Notes: generated by a model from the letters alone, not told the origin. A stretch of 64,000 nucleotides of DNA from CAVRQM01 sp963756975 (GCA_963756975.1 CAVWPS010000001.1:496001-560000), one strand, 5' to 3'. Counted from the first letter of the stretch, positions 8,992-17,572 are shown. A program made the numbers and translations.

Positions 8992-10002
8992 TCAGTATGC
9001 GACGCGCTTGTAGTAGCGCCGTGTGGTCAACGGGTGCTGGCGTTTGACCTCCAGATGCGCGCTCACCCGCTCCAGCACGGTCGCCAGCAAGACCGGCGAG
9101 ATCAGCGCGCGGGTTTCGGCGGACACGCCGGGCAGAATGAAATCCCGCGTGTCGATCACGGTCAGCTTGTCGGTGTAGCCCGGCACGAACGCCTCGACGC
9201 GGTCGGCGACCGGCCGGGTGGCGTCCTCGCCCTTGAACAGCAGCACGCTCACGCCCGGCTCCACCAGCTCGAGCGTGCCGTGGAAAAAGTCCGAGGCGTG
9301 GACGGGACGCGTCCGGATCCACTGCATCTCCTCGAGGATGCACATGCCGTAGTAATACGCCTCGGGCCAGCTCGAGCCGGACGCGGTGATGATGTGATAC
9401 GCATCGGCCGCCAGCATGTCGGCGATCGCTTCGGCCCGCGTCTCGAACGCCCGCTTCACCTCGACCAGCAGCGCCGGCAGAAGCTTCAGCTCCTCGACGA
9501 TGGCGGCGTAGTTCGGCAGCTCGCCGCGAACGCGCATCACGGACAATGCGATCAGCAGCGACTGCAGGAAGAACGATTCGCTCGACGTGTCGTCTTCCGC
9601 GAAATTGATCATGGCGTGATCGGCCGCCGCCATCGGCGTATCCGCGTGGCCGATCAGGCTCATCACGGTCGCCCCGGCCGCCCGGCAAAACTCCAGCGCC
9701 GCGACGCTTTCGCGCGTGGTCCCGGACAGCGAGGGGATCACCACGAGCGAGTTTGGACCGAGCGAGCGCGAGCCGGTCAGCACGAGTTCGGCCGACATCT
9801 CCTGGAACACGCGAAAGCCCGAGGCGCGCTGCAGCAACAGCGCCGCCGGCTGCATCAGGATCGCAGCACCCCCGGTGCCGAGGAAATACAGGTTGGACGC
9901 GCCACGGCCGAGGCAGTCCGCCACCGCGCTGTCGATCGGACCCGCGAGCGACACCGCGCCCGTCTGGATTTTGAGGAAGCGGTCTGGGTCGAAGTTCAAC
10001 AT
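8992..10002 (-). CDS. SIS-domain protein, FrlB-like fructosamine-6-phosphate deglycase candidate
   Basis: A 336-aa protein with two SIS (sugar isomerase) domains. The first contains LYFLGTGGAAILMQP and SGTTRESVAALEF, the second HIITASGSSWPEAYYY, ASDFFHGTLELVEPG and the C-terminal RRYYKRVAY. The last two resemble E. coli FrlB (FRHGPLEIVEPG, ERRYYGGLVEY, from memory), which hydrolyses fructoselysine 6-phosphate to glucose 6-phosphate and lysine. It is the first gene of the minus operon, 122 bases from the divergent GntR gene. Together with the kinase and transporter it fits uptake, phosphorylation and deglycation of an Amadori compound. The exact substrate is not determined by sequence. Confidence 0.82.
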   Translation of the reverse strand: MLNFDPDRFLKIQTGAVSLAGPIDSAVADCLGRGASNLYFLGTGGAAILMQPAALLLQRASGFRVFQEMSAELVLTGSRSLGPNSLVVIPSLSGTTRESVAALEFCRAAGATVMSLIGHADTPMAAADHAMINFAEDDTSSESFFLQSLLIALSVMRVRGELPNYAAIVEELKLLPALLVEVKRAFETRAEAIADMLAADAYHIITASGSSWPEAYYYGMCILEEMQWIRTRPVHASDFFHGTLELVEPGVSVLLFKGEDATRPVADRVEAFVPGYTDKLTVIDTRDFILPGVSAETRALISPVLLATVLERVSAHLEVKRQHPLTTRRYYKRVAY

Positions 10003-10015
10003 GCGCTCACAACTT

Positions 10016-10092
10016 GTCTGACGTCTGACCTCTAATCACTCGACAACAGCGGGTCAATATCGTTGCTAGCCTTCACGTCATCCGTGTGACGT
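10016..10092. promoter_or_regulatory. Candidate GntR operator region between the divergent SIS and gntR genes
   Basis: The 122-base divergent gap holds two candidate operators. One is the tandem 7-mer GTCTGAC-GTCTGAC at 10016-10029, 14 bases upstream of the SIS start. The other is a perfect inverted repeat ACGTCA-N6-TGACGT at 10075-10092, 33 bases upstream of the gntR ATG. Both contain the core TGACGT. GntR/UTRA regulators usually bind such palindromes and autoregulate. The assignment to this regulator rests only on position. Confidence 0.45.
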
Positions 10093-10124
10093 TACCCGGG
10101 CACCCCAACCGCGTTGTCGGAAAT

Positions 10125-10868
10125 ATGCCAACCCAGATCACCCTGCCCCGCTCGAAGCCGATCGGCCTGCAAGTCCGCGACGCCGTCCTCGATCTGATCG
10201 TCCGGGACGACCTCAAGGCCGGCGACCGGATTCCGTCGGAAACGCGCCTTTGCGACATGTTCGGTGTCTCGCGCCCGACCTTGCGGGAAGCGCTGAGGCG
10301 TCTCGAACAGGACGGGCTGCTTCGGACGGAGCACGGCAGCGGCCGCTTCCTGACCGGCTCCGCCGCACTCCGGGTCGCCCGGCCGATCACGATTTTCGAG
10401 AGCATCACGGCCATGCTCGCGGAACTCGGCATCGATGCCGAGACGAAAGTGCTGTCCCTGACGTGCGGGACGGCTTCGCACGATCAGGAAGCCGCGTCGG
10501 CCCTGCAATGCGGGCCGGACGCCGAAGTCGTCTTTATCGAGCGGGTTCGGATCGCGGACGGAAAACCGCTCGTCTACTCGCAGGAGATCGTACCCAGGCA
10601 TTTCCTGCCGGAGTCGCTGTCGGCGGCCGAGTTCGAAGGCTCCCTGAATGCGGTCCTCGGCGCCCGGCATCATCAGCCGCGAATGTCGTCCGCGACCGTG
10701 TCGGCCGTGTTCCTGCCAGCCGACGCGGCCACGACGCTGGGGATCAAGTTCCGGTCGCCGTGGCTGCTCATCACCGAGACCTGCCTGACCGAGACAGGAA
10801 CGCCGGTCATCTTCGCCCGCGATTATCATGCGGGCGACGTCATGACCTTCAACCTCTCCCGGCGGTGA
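10125..10868 (+). CDS. GntR/HutC-family transcriptional regulator with UTRA ligand domain
   Basis: A 247-aa regulator. The winged-helix HTH occupies about residues 10-75 (LKAGDRIPSETRLCDMFGVS followed by RPTLREALRRLEQDGL), and a UTRA effector domain covers about 90-240 (EVVFIERVRIADGKPLVYSQ, TGTPVIFARDYH). UTRA domains typically sense phosphorylated sugars or related metabolites, which fits control of the adjacent kinase/deglycase operon. ATG 10125 is preferred over the earlier in-frame GTG 10086 because similarity begins there and because the palindrome at 10075-10092 overlaps the earlier codon. The 3' end overlaps the convergent glycosyltransferase gene by 20 bases. Confidence 0.9.
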   Translation: MPTQITLPRSKPIGLQVRDAVLDLIVRDDLKAGDRIPSETRLCDMFGVSRPTLREALRRLEQDGLLRTEHGSGRFLTGSAALRVARPITIFESITAMLAELGIDAETKVLSLTCGTASHDQEAASALQCGPDAEVVFIERVRIADGKPLVYSQEIVPRHFLPESLSAAEFEGSLNAVLGARHHQPRMSSATVSAVFLPADAATTLGIKFRSPWLLITETCLTETGTPVIFARDYHAGDVMTFNLSRR

Positions 10869-11952
10869 CCGAGGCATCAGGATCTGCGCACGCCTTGATT
10901 GCGACGCCGACCTGAGCGGATCCCGAGATCGAGCGAAGCGCCTCGCCGAGTTCGTCTGGGTCGGCCTCTCCGTCGCCCGCCGCGTCCAGCAGCGACCGCT
11001 CCCAGCTTCGCGCGATCAGTGCCACCGGCGACAGCGGCCGGCCGTCGGAGAAGCGGCGGACATACGACCATAGAACAGGATCGCACACGATCGAGGGAAC
11101 GACATCCTGTGCGTAGCCCGCGGACAGGTCGCTCAGCACGTCGGACGGAACGGGCCTCGTCCCGAACGCGACCTGATCGTATCGCTGGCGAAAGGCACGC
11201 ATGTGCACCCCGCTGTCCGGACCGACCGACATCCCGCCGTATCGAGACATGAAGCGGACGACCGCTTTGCCTTCGAATTGGTCGGCGCTGCGAAACGGCA
11301 CGTGGATGAGCGCCACACCAGCGAGATCGGGCAAGGGGATCGCACCCGTCGATACACTGTGGGCGATGTGCGAGCCTCTCTCGATGACGATGTCGGACGC
11401 GGGCGCGCCGTCGAACCGCAGCACGACCTTGCGGTAGCGCGGCACCTCGGCGGCCCGCCGATGGCGCAGGCTGCGGGGCGGGTCGTCCGCCTCCCCGCGC
11501 CGGCCGGTCAGCACGTAGGTGCGCCACGGGATCAGAGCAGCGCCGCCGACCGTGATCGCCTCGAATGCCCGCAACATCGCGGCCCGGTCGGTGACGGCCA
11601 GGAACTCGTCGGCATCGAGCGCCAGGACGTAATCGGCCGCGAGTGCCGCCTGCATCCGGTGCAGCAGCCCTGTCATCAGCCCCGACTGATCGAAACCGAA
11701 GCCGCGCGCGCTCGCGACCGCCACACGCCCGGTTTCCGATGCGAGCCGGTCGAGGATCGATCTCGTGTCGTCCACCGAGCCATGATCGAGGACGATCATG
11801 CGGTCGAGCACGCTGAGATTGTGACGAACGAACGGCTCGATCACGTCCTGCTCGTTACGAGCGACCGTGATCGAGACGACCGTCTTGCCGTCATGCCAGC
11901 CCGGTGCTGGCTGCGCGGGTGGGCGACGCCGCAGAGACGACAACAATCGCAA
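10849..11952 (-). CDS. Family 2-like glycosyltransferase
   Basis: A 367-aa protein beginning with a GT-A fold: VVSITVARNEQDVIEPFVRHNL, VLDHGSVDDTRSIL, and LALDADEFL containing the DxD metal/nucleotide-sugar motif near residue 115. The C-terminal half (HVPFRSADQFEGKAVVRFMS) is typical of the subfamily annotated as glycosyltransferase family 2 or DUF4422-like, which modifies surface polysaccharides; the acceptor is unknown. The start is uncertain: TTG 11952 lies 34 bases after the degP stop and gives the longest frame, and no in-frame ATG exists before the conserved domain. Co-directional with degP and possibly cotranscribed. Confidence 0.75.
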   Translation of the reverse strand: MRLLSSLRRRPPAQPAPGWHDGKTVVSITVARNEQDVIEPFVRHNLSVLDRMIVLDHGSVDDTRSILDRLASETGRVAVASARGFGFDQSGLMTGLLHRMQAALAADYVLALDADEFLAVTDRAAMLRAFEAITVGGAALIPWRTYVLTGRRGEADDPPRSLRHRRAAEVPRYRKVVLRFDGAPASDIVIERGSHIAHSVSTGAIPLPDLAGVALIHVPFRSADQFEGKAVVRFMSRYGGMSVGPDSGVHMRAFRQRYDQVAFGTRPVPSDVLSDLSAGYAQDVVPSIVCDPVLWSYVRRFSDGRPLSPVALIARSWERSLLDAAGDGEADPDELGEALRSISGSAQVGVAIKACADPDASVTAGRG

Positions 11953-11986
11953 GCGACGGTCCAGCTGCGCCGGTCAGCCGCGCGGA

Positions 11987-13519
11987 TCAGCCGCCCTTGC
12001 GGTTCGGATCGGCCTTGAGCGACAGCGGAACGTACCGCGTCCCGTCGCTGTTGCCGACCAGCAGCAGCACGCTCGTCCGCCCGCTTTTGCGAACCTTCTC
12101 GACCTGATCCTGCACGTCGGCCGGGGTGCTGACCGTCTGCTGCTGCACCTCCTGGATCACGTCGCCGGGCTTGAGGCCGACGTCGGCCGCCGGCGTGCCG
12201 CCGGTGACGTCCGTGATGAGCGCACCCTTCTGATCGGCGCCGACCGAGTATTTGTCGCGCGTCGCGTCGGTCAGCGGCATCAGCGCGATCCCAAGTCCGC
12301 TCAGCATCGTCGGCTTGTCGGGGGACGGCGCCGGCGTGTCGGTCGTGGCACTCGCCTGCTTCGCGTCGTCCTTCAGTTCGCCGACCGCGATCGTGATCGT
12401 GATCCGCTTGCCGTCGCGCCAGACTTCGACCGGCACGCTCTTGTCGATCGCCGTCTCGGCCACCGTGCGCGGCAGCTGCTTCATCTCGTGGATGTCCTGG
12501 CCGTCGAACTTCAGGATCACGTCGCCGTTGCGCAGCTTCTTCGCCGCCGGGCCGCTATCCTCGACGCCCGCGACCAGTGCCCCGGCCGCGTCCTTCAGGC
12601 CGAGGCTCTCCGCGATGTCCGGCGTCACCTGCTGGATTTTGACGCCCAGCCAGCCGCGCCGCGCGTGACCGAAATTCCGCAGCTGTGCGACGACGGTCTT
12701 GGCGATGTTGGACGGGATCGAGAACCCGATGCCGATCGACCCGCCGGACGGCGAGTAGATCGCCGTGTTGATGCCGATCACCTCGCCGTCCATGTTGAAC
12801 AGCGGCCCGCCCGAGTTGCCGCGATTGATCGGCGCGTCGGTCTGGATGAAGTTGTCGTACGGTCCCTGGTTGATGTCGCGCCCGCGCGCGGACACGATCC
12901 CGGCCGTCACCGTGCCGCCGAGCCCGAACGGGTTTCCGATCGCGAGCACCCAGTCGCCGACGCGGCTGTGGTCGCTGTCGCCGAACGCGACCGACGGCAG
13001 CGGCGACGCGGGTGTCACCTGCAGCACCGCGAGGTCGGTCCGCTCGTCATGGCCGAGCAGTTTCGCCTTCAGCTCGGTGTTGTCCTGCAGCGTCACCGTG
13101 ATCGAGTCCGCACCCTCGATGACGTGGTTGTTGGTGATGATGATCCCGGACGGATCGATGATGAAACCGGAGCCCAGGCTCTGCATCTTGCGCGGCGGGC
13201 CGTCTTCCCCGTCCTTGCCGCCCTGCTGCTTGTGCTTCTCCATGAAGTCGCGGAACAGCTTCTCGAACGGCGAGCCGGGCGGGAACGTCGGCATCTCCGG
13301 GCCGGTATCCTCGCCGTCCTTCGACGCGGTCACCGTCTGGCTCGACGCGATGTTGACCACGCCCGGCAGCAACCGCGCGGCGAGGTCGGCGAAACCGTCC
13401 GGCGCCGGACGCGCGTAGGCCGGTGCCGACGGCAGCACCGCGACCGGTGCGACCAGTGCCGTCGAGAGCGCCAGGGCCGCGACGCGAAACAGGGTTTTGC
13501 GCATAGATCTCGTCCTCAT
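11987..13519 (-). CDS. degP: Periplasmic Do-type serine protease/chaperone
   Basis: A 510-aa HtrA/MucD-type protease that degrades misfolded envelope proteins. A signal peptide (VAALALSTALVAPVAVLPSAPAYA) leads to the trypsin-like domain with His in ITNNHVIEGA, Asp in DERTDLAVLQV and Ser in NRGNSGGPLF. Two PDZ domains follow (about 300-390 and 415-505). Residues 75-105 form a charged, Gly/Lys-rich insert before the protease domain. ATG 13519 overlaps the hflC stop as TGATG; an internal ATG at 13504 (MRKTLF) would give a more compact signal peptide and may be the true start. Coupling to hflK-hflC places three envelope quality-control genes in one transcript. Confidence 0.93.
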   Translation of the reverse strand: MRTRSMRKTLFRVAALALSTALVAPVAVLPSAPAYARPAPDGFADLAARLLPGVVNIASSQTVTASKDGEDTGPEMPTFPPGSPFEKLFRDFMEKHKQQGGKDGEDGPPRKMQSLGSGFIIDPSGIIITNNHVIEGADSITVTLQDNTELKAKLLGHDERTDLAVLQVTPASPLPSVAFGDSDHSRVGDWVLAIGNPFGLGGTVTAGIVSARGRDINQGPYDNFIQTDAPINRGNSGGPLFNMDGEVIGINTAIYSPSGGSIGIGFSIPSNIAKTVVAQLRNFGHARRGWLGVKIQQVTPDIAESLGLKDAAGALVAGVEDSGPAAKKLRNGDVILKFDGQDIHEMKQLPRTVAETAIDKSVPVEVWRDGKRITITIAVGELKDDAKQASATTDTPAPSPDKPTMLSGLGIALMPLTDATRDKYSVGADQKGALITDVTGGTPAADVGLKPGDVIQEVQQQTVSTPADVQDQVEKVRKSGRTSVLLLVGNSDGTRYVPLSLKADPNRKGG

Positions 13520-14454
13520 CAGGGGTTTGCGGCCGGCGCCGTGACAGCGGGAGCTGTAACGGCAGGGGCCGCCTCGACCGCGGCGGCGGTCGGTGCCGTC
13601 CGCAGCAATTTCAGGAAGTCGCTGCCGGGGGTCAGCACCAGCCGCGAATTGCCGTTCGCCAGACCGTCACGGTACGCCTGCAACGTCCGCCAGGTCCGGA
13701 AGAAGCCGGTATCGGCACCGAAGCTCGACGCGTAGATGCCGATCGCCTGCGCCTCGCCTTTGCCGCGCAGACCTTCGGCCGCCGATTTCGCGTCGGCCAG
13801 GATCACCGTCCGCTCGCGATCCGCGTCCGCACGGATCTTCGCCGCCGCCTCGTAACCCTCGGCCCGCGCCTGTGCGGCCGCGCGCTGCCGCTCGGACTTC
13901 ATCCGCGACAGGATCGCCTGCGTGTTCTCGCGCGGCAGATCGGCGCGGCGGATGCGCACGTCCTCGATCGTGACGCCGAAATTCTGCATCCCGGCGCCGA
14001 CCCGCGTCTTGATGTCGCCCATGATCTGGCCACGCTGGTTGGACAACACGTTCAGCAGCGTCTCCTGGCTCAGCACGTCCCGCAGCGACGACGACACGAT
14101 GTTCGACAGCCGGGTCTGCACCGCGTTCTCGGTGGCACCGACCGCCTGGAAATACTGCAGCGGATTGGTGATGCGGAACCGCACGAAGCTGTCCACCACC
14201 AGCCGGCGCTGGTCGTTGAGGATGACCTCCTCGGCCGGCACGGAATAATCGAGCAGCCTGTTGTCGAACGTGATCGCGGTCTGCACGAACGGCAGCTTCA
14301 CGTGCAGCCCGGGCTTGGTGACGATGTTGCCGACCGGGCGGCCGAATTGCGTCAGCAGCACCTGCTCGGTCTGTTGCACTTCATAGAGCGAGCTGAACGC
14401 GACGATCAGGACGACGATGATTGCGGCCAGCAGGCCGAGGCTCGCGGTTCTCAC
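13519..14454 (-). CDS. hflC: FtsH protease modulator HflC
   Basis: A 311-aa SPFH/prohibitin-family protein anchored by an N-terminal span (LGLLAAIIVVLIVAFSSL), with the Band-7 domain on the periplasmic side. With HflK it forms the cage around FtsH. Diagnostic segments are FGRPVGNIVTKPGLHVKLPF, RFRITNPLQYFQ and the coiled-coil region with SERQRAAAQARAEGYEAA. The C-terminal about 20 residues are a low-complexity tail with a repeated APAVT unit, beyond the usual HflC end. The GTG start at 14454 overlaps the hflK stop (GTGA). Confidence 0.93.
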   Translation of the reverse strand: MRTASLGLLAAIIVVLIVAFSSLYEVQQTEQVLLTQFGRPVGNIVTKPGLHVKLPFVQTAITFDNRLLDYSVPAEEVILNDQRRLVVDSFVRFRITNPLQYFQAVGATENAVQTRLSNIVSSSLRDVLSQETLLNVLSNQRGQIMGDIKTRVGAGMQNFGVTIEDVRIRRADLPRENTQAILSRMKSERQRAAAQARAEGYEAAAKIRADADRERTVILADAKSAAEGLRGKGEAQAIGIYASSFGADTGFFRTWRTLQAYRDGLANGNSRLVLTPGSDFLKLLRTAPTAAAVEAAPAVTAPAVTAPAANP

Positions 14455-15722
14455 TTCACCGCTCCCTTCGCGATCGCATCCGGGGCCAGCGGCAGATACG
14501 GCACCACGCCCGACAGCTTGTCGTCGACGATGACGCTCGGCGAGTGGCTCAGCACGTCCTGCATCGTCTCGATGTACAGCCGCTGCAACGTAACGTCCTT
14601 GGCCGCCTGATACGCCTTCAACACCGAGGTGAAGCGCTGGCCCTCACCGTTGGCCTGCGCCACGGCGGCCTGCCGTTGCGCATCGGCGTTCGCGACCACG
14701 ACGGACGCGTCGCCGCGCGCACGCGGCACGATATCGTTGCGGTACGCGTCGGCCTGGTTGCGCGCGGTATCCGCGTCGGTGCTGGCACGCTGCACGTCGC
14801 GGAAGCTCTCGATCACGTCGCCCGGCGGATCGACCTTCTGCAGCTGCACCGCCGTGATTTCGACGCCGCTGCCGTATTGGTCGAGCACCGCCTGCACGCC
14901 GGTCCGCACGTCGTGTTCGATCTGCGAACGGGCGCTGGTCAGCGCGGGCTGGATCGGCGTGCGGCCGATCACCTCGCGCATCACGCTTTCGGACACGGTC
15001 TGCACGGTCTCGGCCGGATGGCGCGTGGCGAACAGAAACTTGCCGACGTCGCTGATCTTCCACAGCACGGCCACGTCGATGTCGATGATGTTCTCGTCGC
15101 CGGTCAGCATGTTGCTCTCGGCGGTGATGTCGGTGCCGAGCTGGTCGACCCCGCCCTCGATCCGGCCGCCCGGCTCGCTCGTGCGGTAGCCGATCTCGAT
15201 CCGGTTGATCGTGGTCACCGCCGGGGTTTCGGCGCTCTCGACCGGCCACGGCAGATGGTAGTTGAGGCCCGGTTGGGTGGTGCGGACGAACGCGCCGAAG
15301 CGCATCACCACGCCCTCCTGATCCGGCTCGACCCGGTAGAACCCGCTGGCCAGCCAAAACGCGACCAGCACGGCCACGCCGATCACCGTGGCGCGGCCGG
15401 GCGAGAACGACCGCCCGCCGCCGCCGCCGCGACGTGCCCCGCCGCCGTTGTTGCCACGGCCGCCCATCTTGTCGCGCATCCACGCCTGCGCGTTGGCGAT
15501 CACCGCATCGAGGTCGGGCAGTTCGCCCGGCTTCGTGCGCGGCCCGAACGGCCCGTTGGGACCGCCCGGCGTGCCCGGCCCGGTATCCCATGGCCGCCGC
15601 CCGTCGCTGGTGGGCGGCACCGCCTGCGGGCGCGGCCGGGGCTCGTCGCCGCCGGTCCCCCACGGGTTCTGGGGCGGGGTCGGCGGATCGCGAGGCGGCG
15701 TGTCGTCGTCGGCGGGTGGCAT
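14451..15722 (-). CDS. hflK: FtsH protease modulator HflK
   Basis: A 423-aa partner of HflC. A Pro/Gly/Asp-rich cytoplasmic N-terminus (residues 1-115, including NPWGTGGDEPRP and WMRDKMGGRG) precedes one span (ATVIGVAVLVAFWLASGFY) and the SPFH domain (VVMRFGAFVRTTQPGLNYHLPWPVE, DIDVAVLWKISDVGKFLF). ATG 15722 is chosen because the upstream frame to 15821 lacks similarity and leaves too little room for a promoter. The gap to the divergent mrp (155 bases) must hold both promoters; I see no strong consensus in it. Confidence 0.92.
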   Translation of the reverse strand: MPPADDDTPPRDPPTPPQNPWGTGGDEPRPRPQAVPPTSDGRRPWDTGPGTPGGPNGPFGPRTKPGELPDLDAVIANAQAWMRDKMGGRGNNGGGARRGGGGGRSFSPGRATVIGVAVLVAFWLASGFYRVEPDQEGVVMRFGAFVRTTQPGLNYHLPWPVESAETPAVTTINRIEIGYRTSEPGGRIEGGVDQLGTDITAESNMLTGDENIIDIDVAVLWKISDVGKFLFATRHPAETVQTVSESVMREVIGRTPIQPALTSARSQIEHDVRTGVQAVLDQYGSGVEITAVQLQKVDPPGDVIESFRDVQRASTDADTARNQADAYRNDIVPRARGDASVVVANADAQRQAAVAQANGEGQRFTSVLKAYQAAKDVTLQRLYIETMQDVLSHSPSVIVDDKLSGVVPYLPLAPDAIAKGAVK

Positions 15723-15877
15723 GGCGGTGGCGTGCTCCGGCCCGAATGCGGGCGGCGAGGAAACTGGGATGCGGCACGGTGACACACCGCGGCCGCGCGC
15801 ACCATCGCGCGCCATTGGCAATGGCGGTCGCGGTGGTCATGTGCCAGCAACTTCGCCCGCCCCCTCAGGATGTCAAC

Positions 15878-16936
15878 ATGCCCGAACAAATCACGCCGGA
15901 GCAGGTGCGCAACGCCCTGCGCGCCATCCGCGACCCCGCCACCGGCCGCGACCTGATCGAGGCCGGTCTGGTCGAGGGCGTCGAGGTGCGCGGCGGCCTC
16001 GTGCAGGTCTCGCTGCTGACCGACCGCGCCCGCGCCGCCGCGATGGAGCCGGTGCGCCAGGCGGTCGAGCGCGCGGTGGCCGCGATGGACGGCGTCCGCA
16101 ACGCCGCCGTCGTGCTGACCACCTCGGCCGCAGCCCCCGCGCCCGCGCCCGCCGCCGCGCCGCCCGGTCCCAACCGCGCGCCGCTGCTGGCCGATGTGGG
16201 CGCCGTGATCGCGGTCGCCTCCGGCAAGGGCGGCGTCGGCAAGTCGACCGTGGCGGTGAACCTCGCGATCAGCCTCGCCGCGACCGGCCTGCGCGTCGGC
16301 CTGCTGGACGCCGACATCCACGGCCCGTCGCAGCCGACCATGCTCGGCCTGTCCGCGAAGCCCGGGATCGAGGGCAACCGGATGGTGCCGCTAAAAGTGT
16401 TCGGGATCAGCGCGATCTCGATGGGGCTGCTGGTCGACCCCGACACCGCGATGATCTGGCGCGGGCCGATGGTGATGGGGGCGCTGACGCAGTTGATGGG
16501 CGAGGTCGCGTGGGGTCCGCTCGATGTCATGATCCTCGATCTGCCGCCCGGCACCGGCGACATCCCGCTGACGCTGTCGCAGCGGACGACGCTGAAAGGG
16601 GCGGTGATCGTCTCGACCCCGCAGGACGTCGCCCTGATCGACGCGCGGCGGGCGGTGGCGATGTTCCGCAAGGTTGGCGTCCCGATCATGGGGCTGATCG
16701 AGAACATGAGCTTCTTCTGCTGCCCGAACTGCGGCCACCGCTCCGAGATTTTCGGGCACGGCGGCGGGCGCGAGGAAGCGGCGCGGCTGGGCATCGACTT
16801 CTTGGGCGAGGTGCCGCTGCTGGCCGCCGTGCGGGCGAGCGGCGACGCGGGGACGCCGATCGTCGTGGCGGAGCCGGATGGCGAGGCGGGGAAGGCTTTT
16901 GGCGCGATTGCGGCGGCGGTGGTGGCCCGGCTTTAA
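15878..16936 (+). CDS. mrp: Mrp/ApbC-family P-loop ATPase, iron-sulfur cluster carrier
   Basis: A 352-aa cytosolic protein proposed to bind and deliver Fe-S clusters. It has an N-terminal MIP18/DUF59-like domain (about residues 1-80), an Ala/Pro-rich linker (about 85-105), and then the deviant Walker A SGKGGVGKSTVAVNLA, Switch DADIHGPSQPTM, and ENMSFFCCPNCGHRSEIFG, which carries the conserved CxxC for cluster binding. The length and domain order match the long alphaproteobacterial Mrp. ATG 15878 is chosen from domain similarity. It ends 8 bases before the convergent toxin-like gene. Confidence 0.94.
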   Translation: MPEQITPEQVRNALRAIRDPATGRDLIEAGLVEGVEVRGGLVQVSLLTDRARAAAMEPVRQAVERAVAAMDGVRNAAVVLTTSAAAPAPAPAAAPPGPNRAPLLADVGAVIAVASGKGGVGKSTVAVNLAISLAATGLRVGLLDADIHGPSQPTMLGLSAKPGIEGNRMVPLKVFGISAISMGLLVDPDTAMIWRGPMVMGALTQLMGEVAWGPLDVMILDLPPGTGDIPLTLSQRTTLKGAVIVSTPQDVALIDARRAVAMFRKVGVPIMGLIENMSFFCCPNCGHRSEIFGHGGGREEAARLGIDFLGEVPLLAAVRASGDAGTPIVVAEPDGEAGKAFGAIAAAVVARL

Positions 16937-16943
16937 CGCCTAG

Positions 16944-17222
16944 CTAGGCAGAGGAGTCGAGGAGCAGCGAACTGCGGTTCTGGCCAGGACCGTAGACTCG
17001 CAGGACCGTCACGTCGCCAGCCGTTTCGCTTAAACCGGTGTCTGGGACCACCTCATACATCACCCGATAACCGCCGGAACACGGCAGCTCCCTCACCCCG
17101 ACATGCTGACCGACGGACCACAGGCACGGGGTTCGCTGCAGATCCCGGATTTGAGCTCGAATGGCCGACAGTCGTCGCAAGGCCGTGCGGCCCGAACCGA
17201 CTTGAGTCAGCCAGCTTCTCAC
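16944..17222 (-). CDS. ParE/RelE-superfamily toxin-like protein, start unresolved
   Basis: A small basic protein with RelE/ParE features: RRLSAIRAQIRDLQ, GVRELPCSGGYRVMYEVV and the terminal strand VTVLRVYGPGQNRS. GTG 17222 gives 92 aa, but the same frame upstream, to about 17273, encodes VARRLIYSAPAVDDLLAV. That is the normal first strand and helix of ParE, and no ATG, GTG or TTG precedes it before the in-frame stop near 17300. Either a rare start (CTG at 17261 or 17285) is used or the start codon has been lost by mutation or sequence error. The small gene upstream ends at 17282 and is the expected antitoxin. Confidence 0.65.
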   Translation of the reverse strand: MRSWLTQVGSGRTALRRLSAIRAQIRDLQRTPCLWSVGQHVGVRELPCSGGYRVMYEVVPDTGLSETAGDVTVLRVYGPGQNRSSLLLDSSA

Positions 17223-17281
17223 GGCCAGGAGGTCATCTACGGCTGGGGCAGAGTAGATCAGCCGTCGCGCAACCCTCTCGA

Positions 17282-17494
17282 TCAGCGATGCCGGATCGTC
17301 GGCGGCGGGAGCTCACGGCCGCTTCCGATGCTGTCGATCCAGGTGTCCACATCGGCTGCATCGACGTAATTGCCTGCCTCAAGGCTCGCCCGAGCCTCCG
17401 CTATGCCTGCGGCCTCCCAAGCGATCCTGGCTCTCTGCTCGGCCTCACTCTCGCGCCGGGGATCGTGACCGAGATCGGTAACCAAAGTGTCCAT
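17282..17494 (-). CDS. Small antitoxin-like protein partnering the ParE-like gene
   Basis: A 70-aa acidic protein. Its C-terminal half (AGIAEARASLEAGNYVDAADV followed by DTWIDSIGSGRELPPP) matches the pattern of ParD-like antitoxins whose tail wraps the toxin: a short helix, then Trp-Ile, Gly, and Glu-x-Pro-Pro. No complete ribbon-helix-helix is obvious at the N-terminus, so DNA binding is uncertain. It lies immediately upstream of the toxin-like frame, the usual antitoxin-first order. ATG 17494. Function is inferred from size, order and pattern. Confidence 0.6.
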   Translation of the reverse strand: MDTLVTDLGHDPRRESEAEQRARIAWEAAGIAEARASLEAGNYVDAADVDTWIDSIGSGRELPPPTIRHR

Positions 17495-17572
17495 GCTGGA
17501 AAGCTAGGCGTCCGGAGGTGCGCGGGCCAGTGTTTCGCCCTACACATTAAGATGCCCGAAGCCAGCAAGCCG

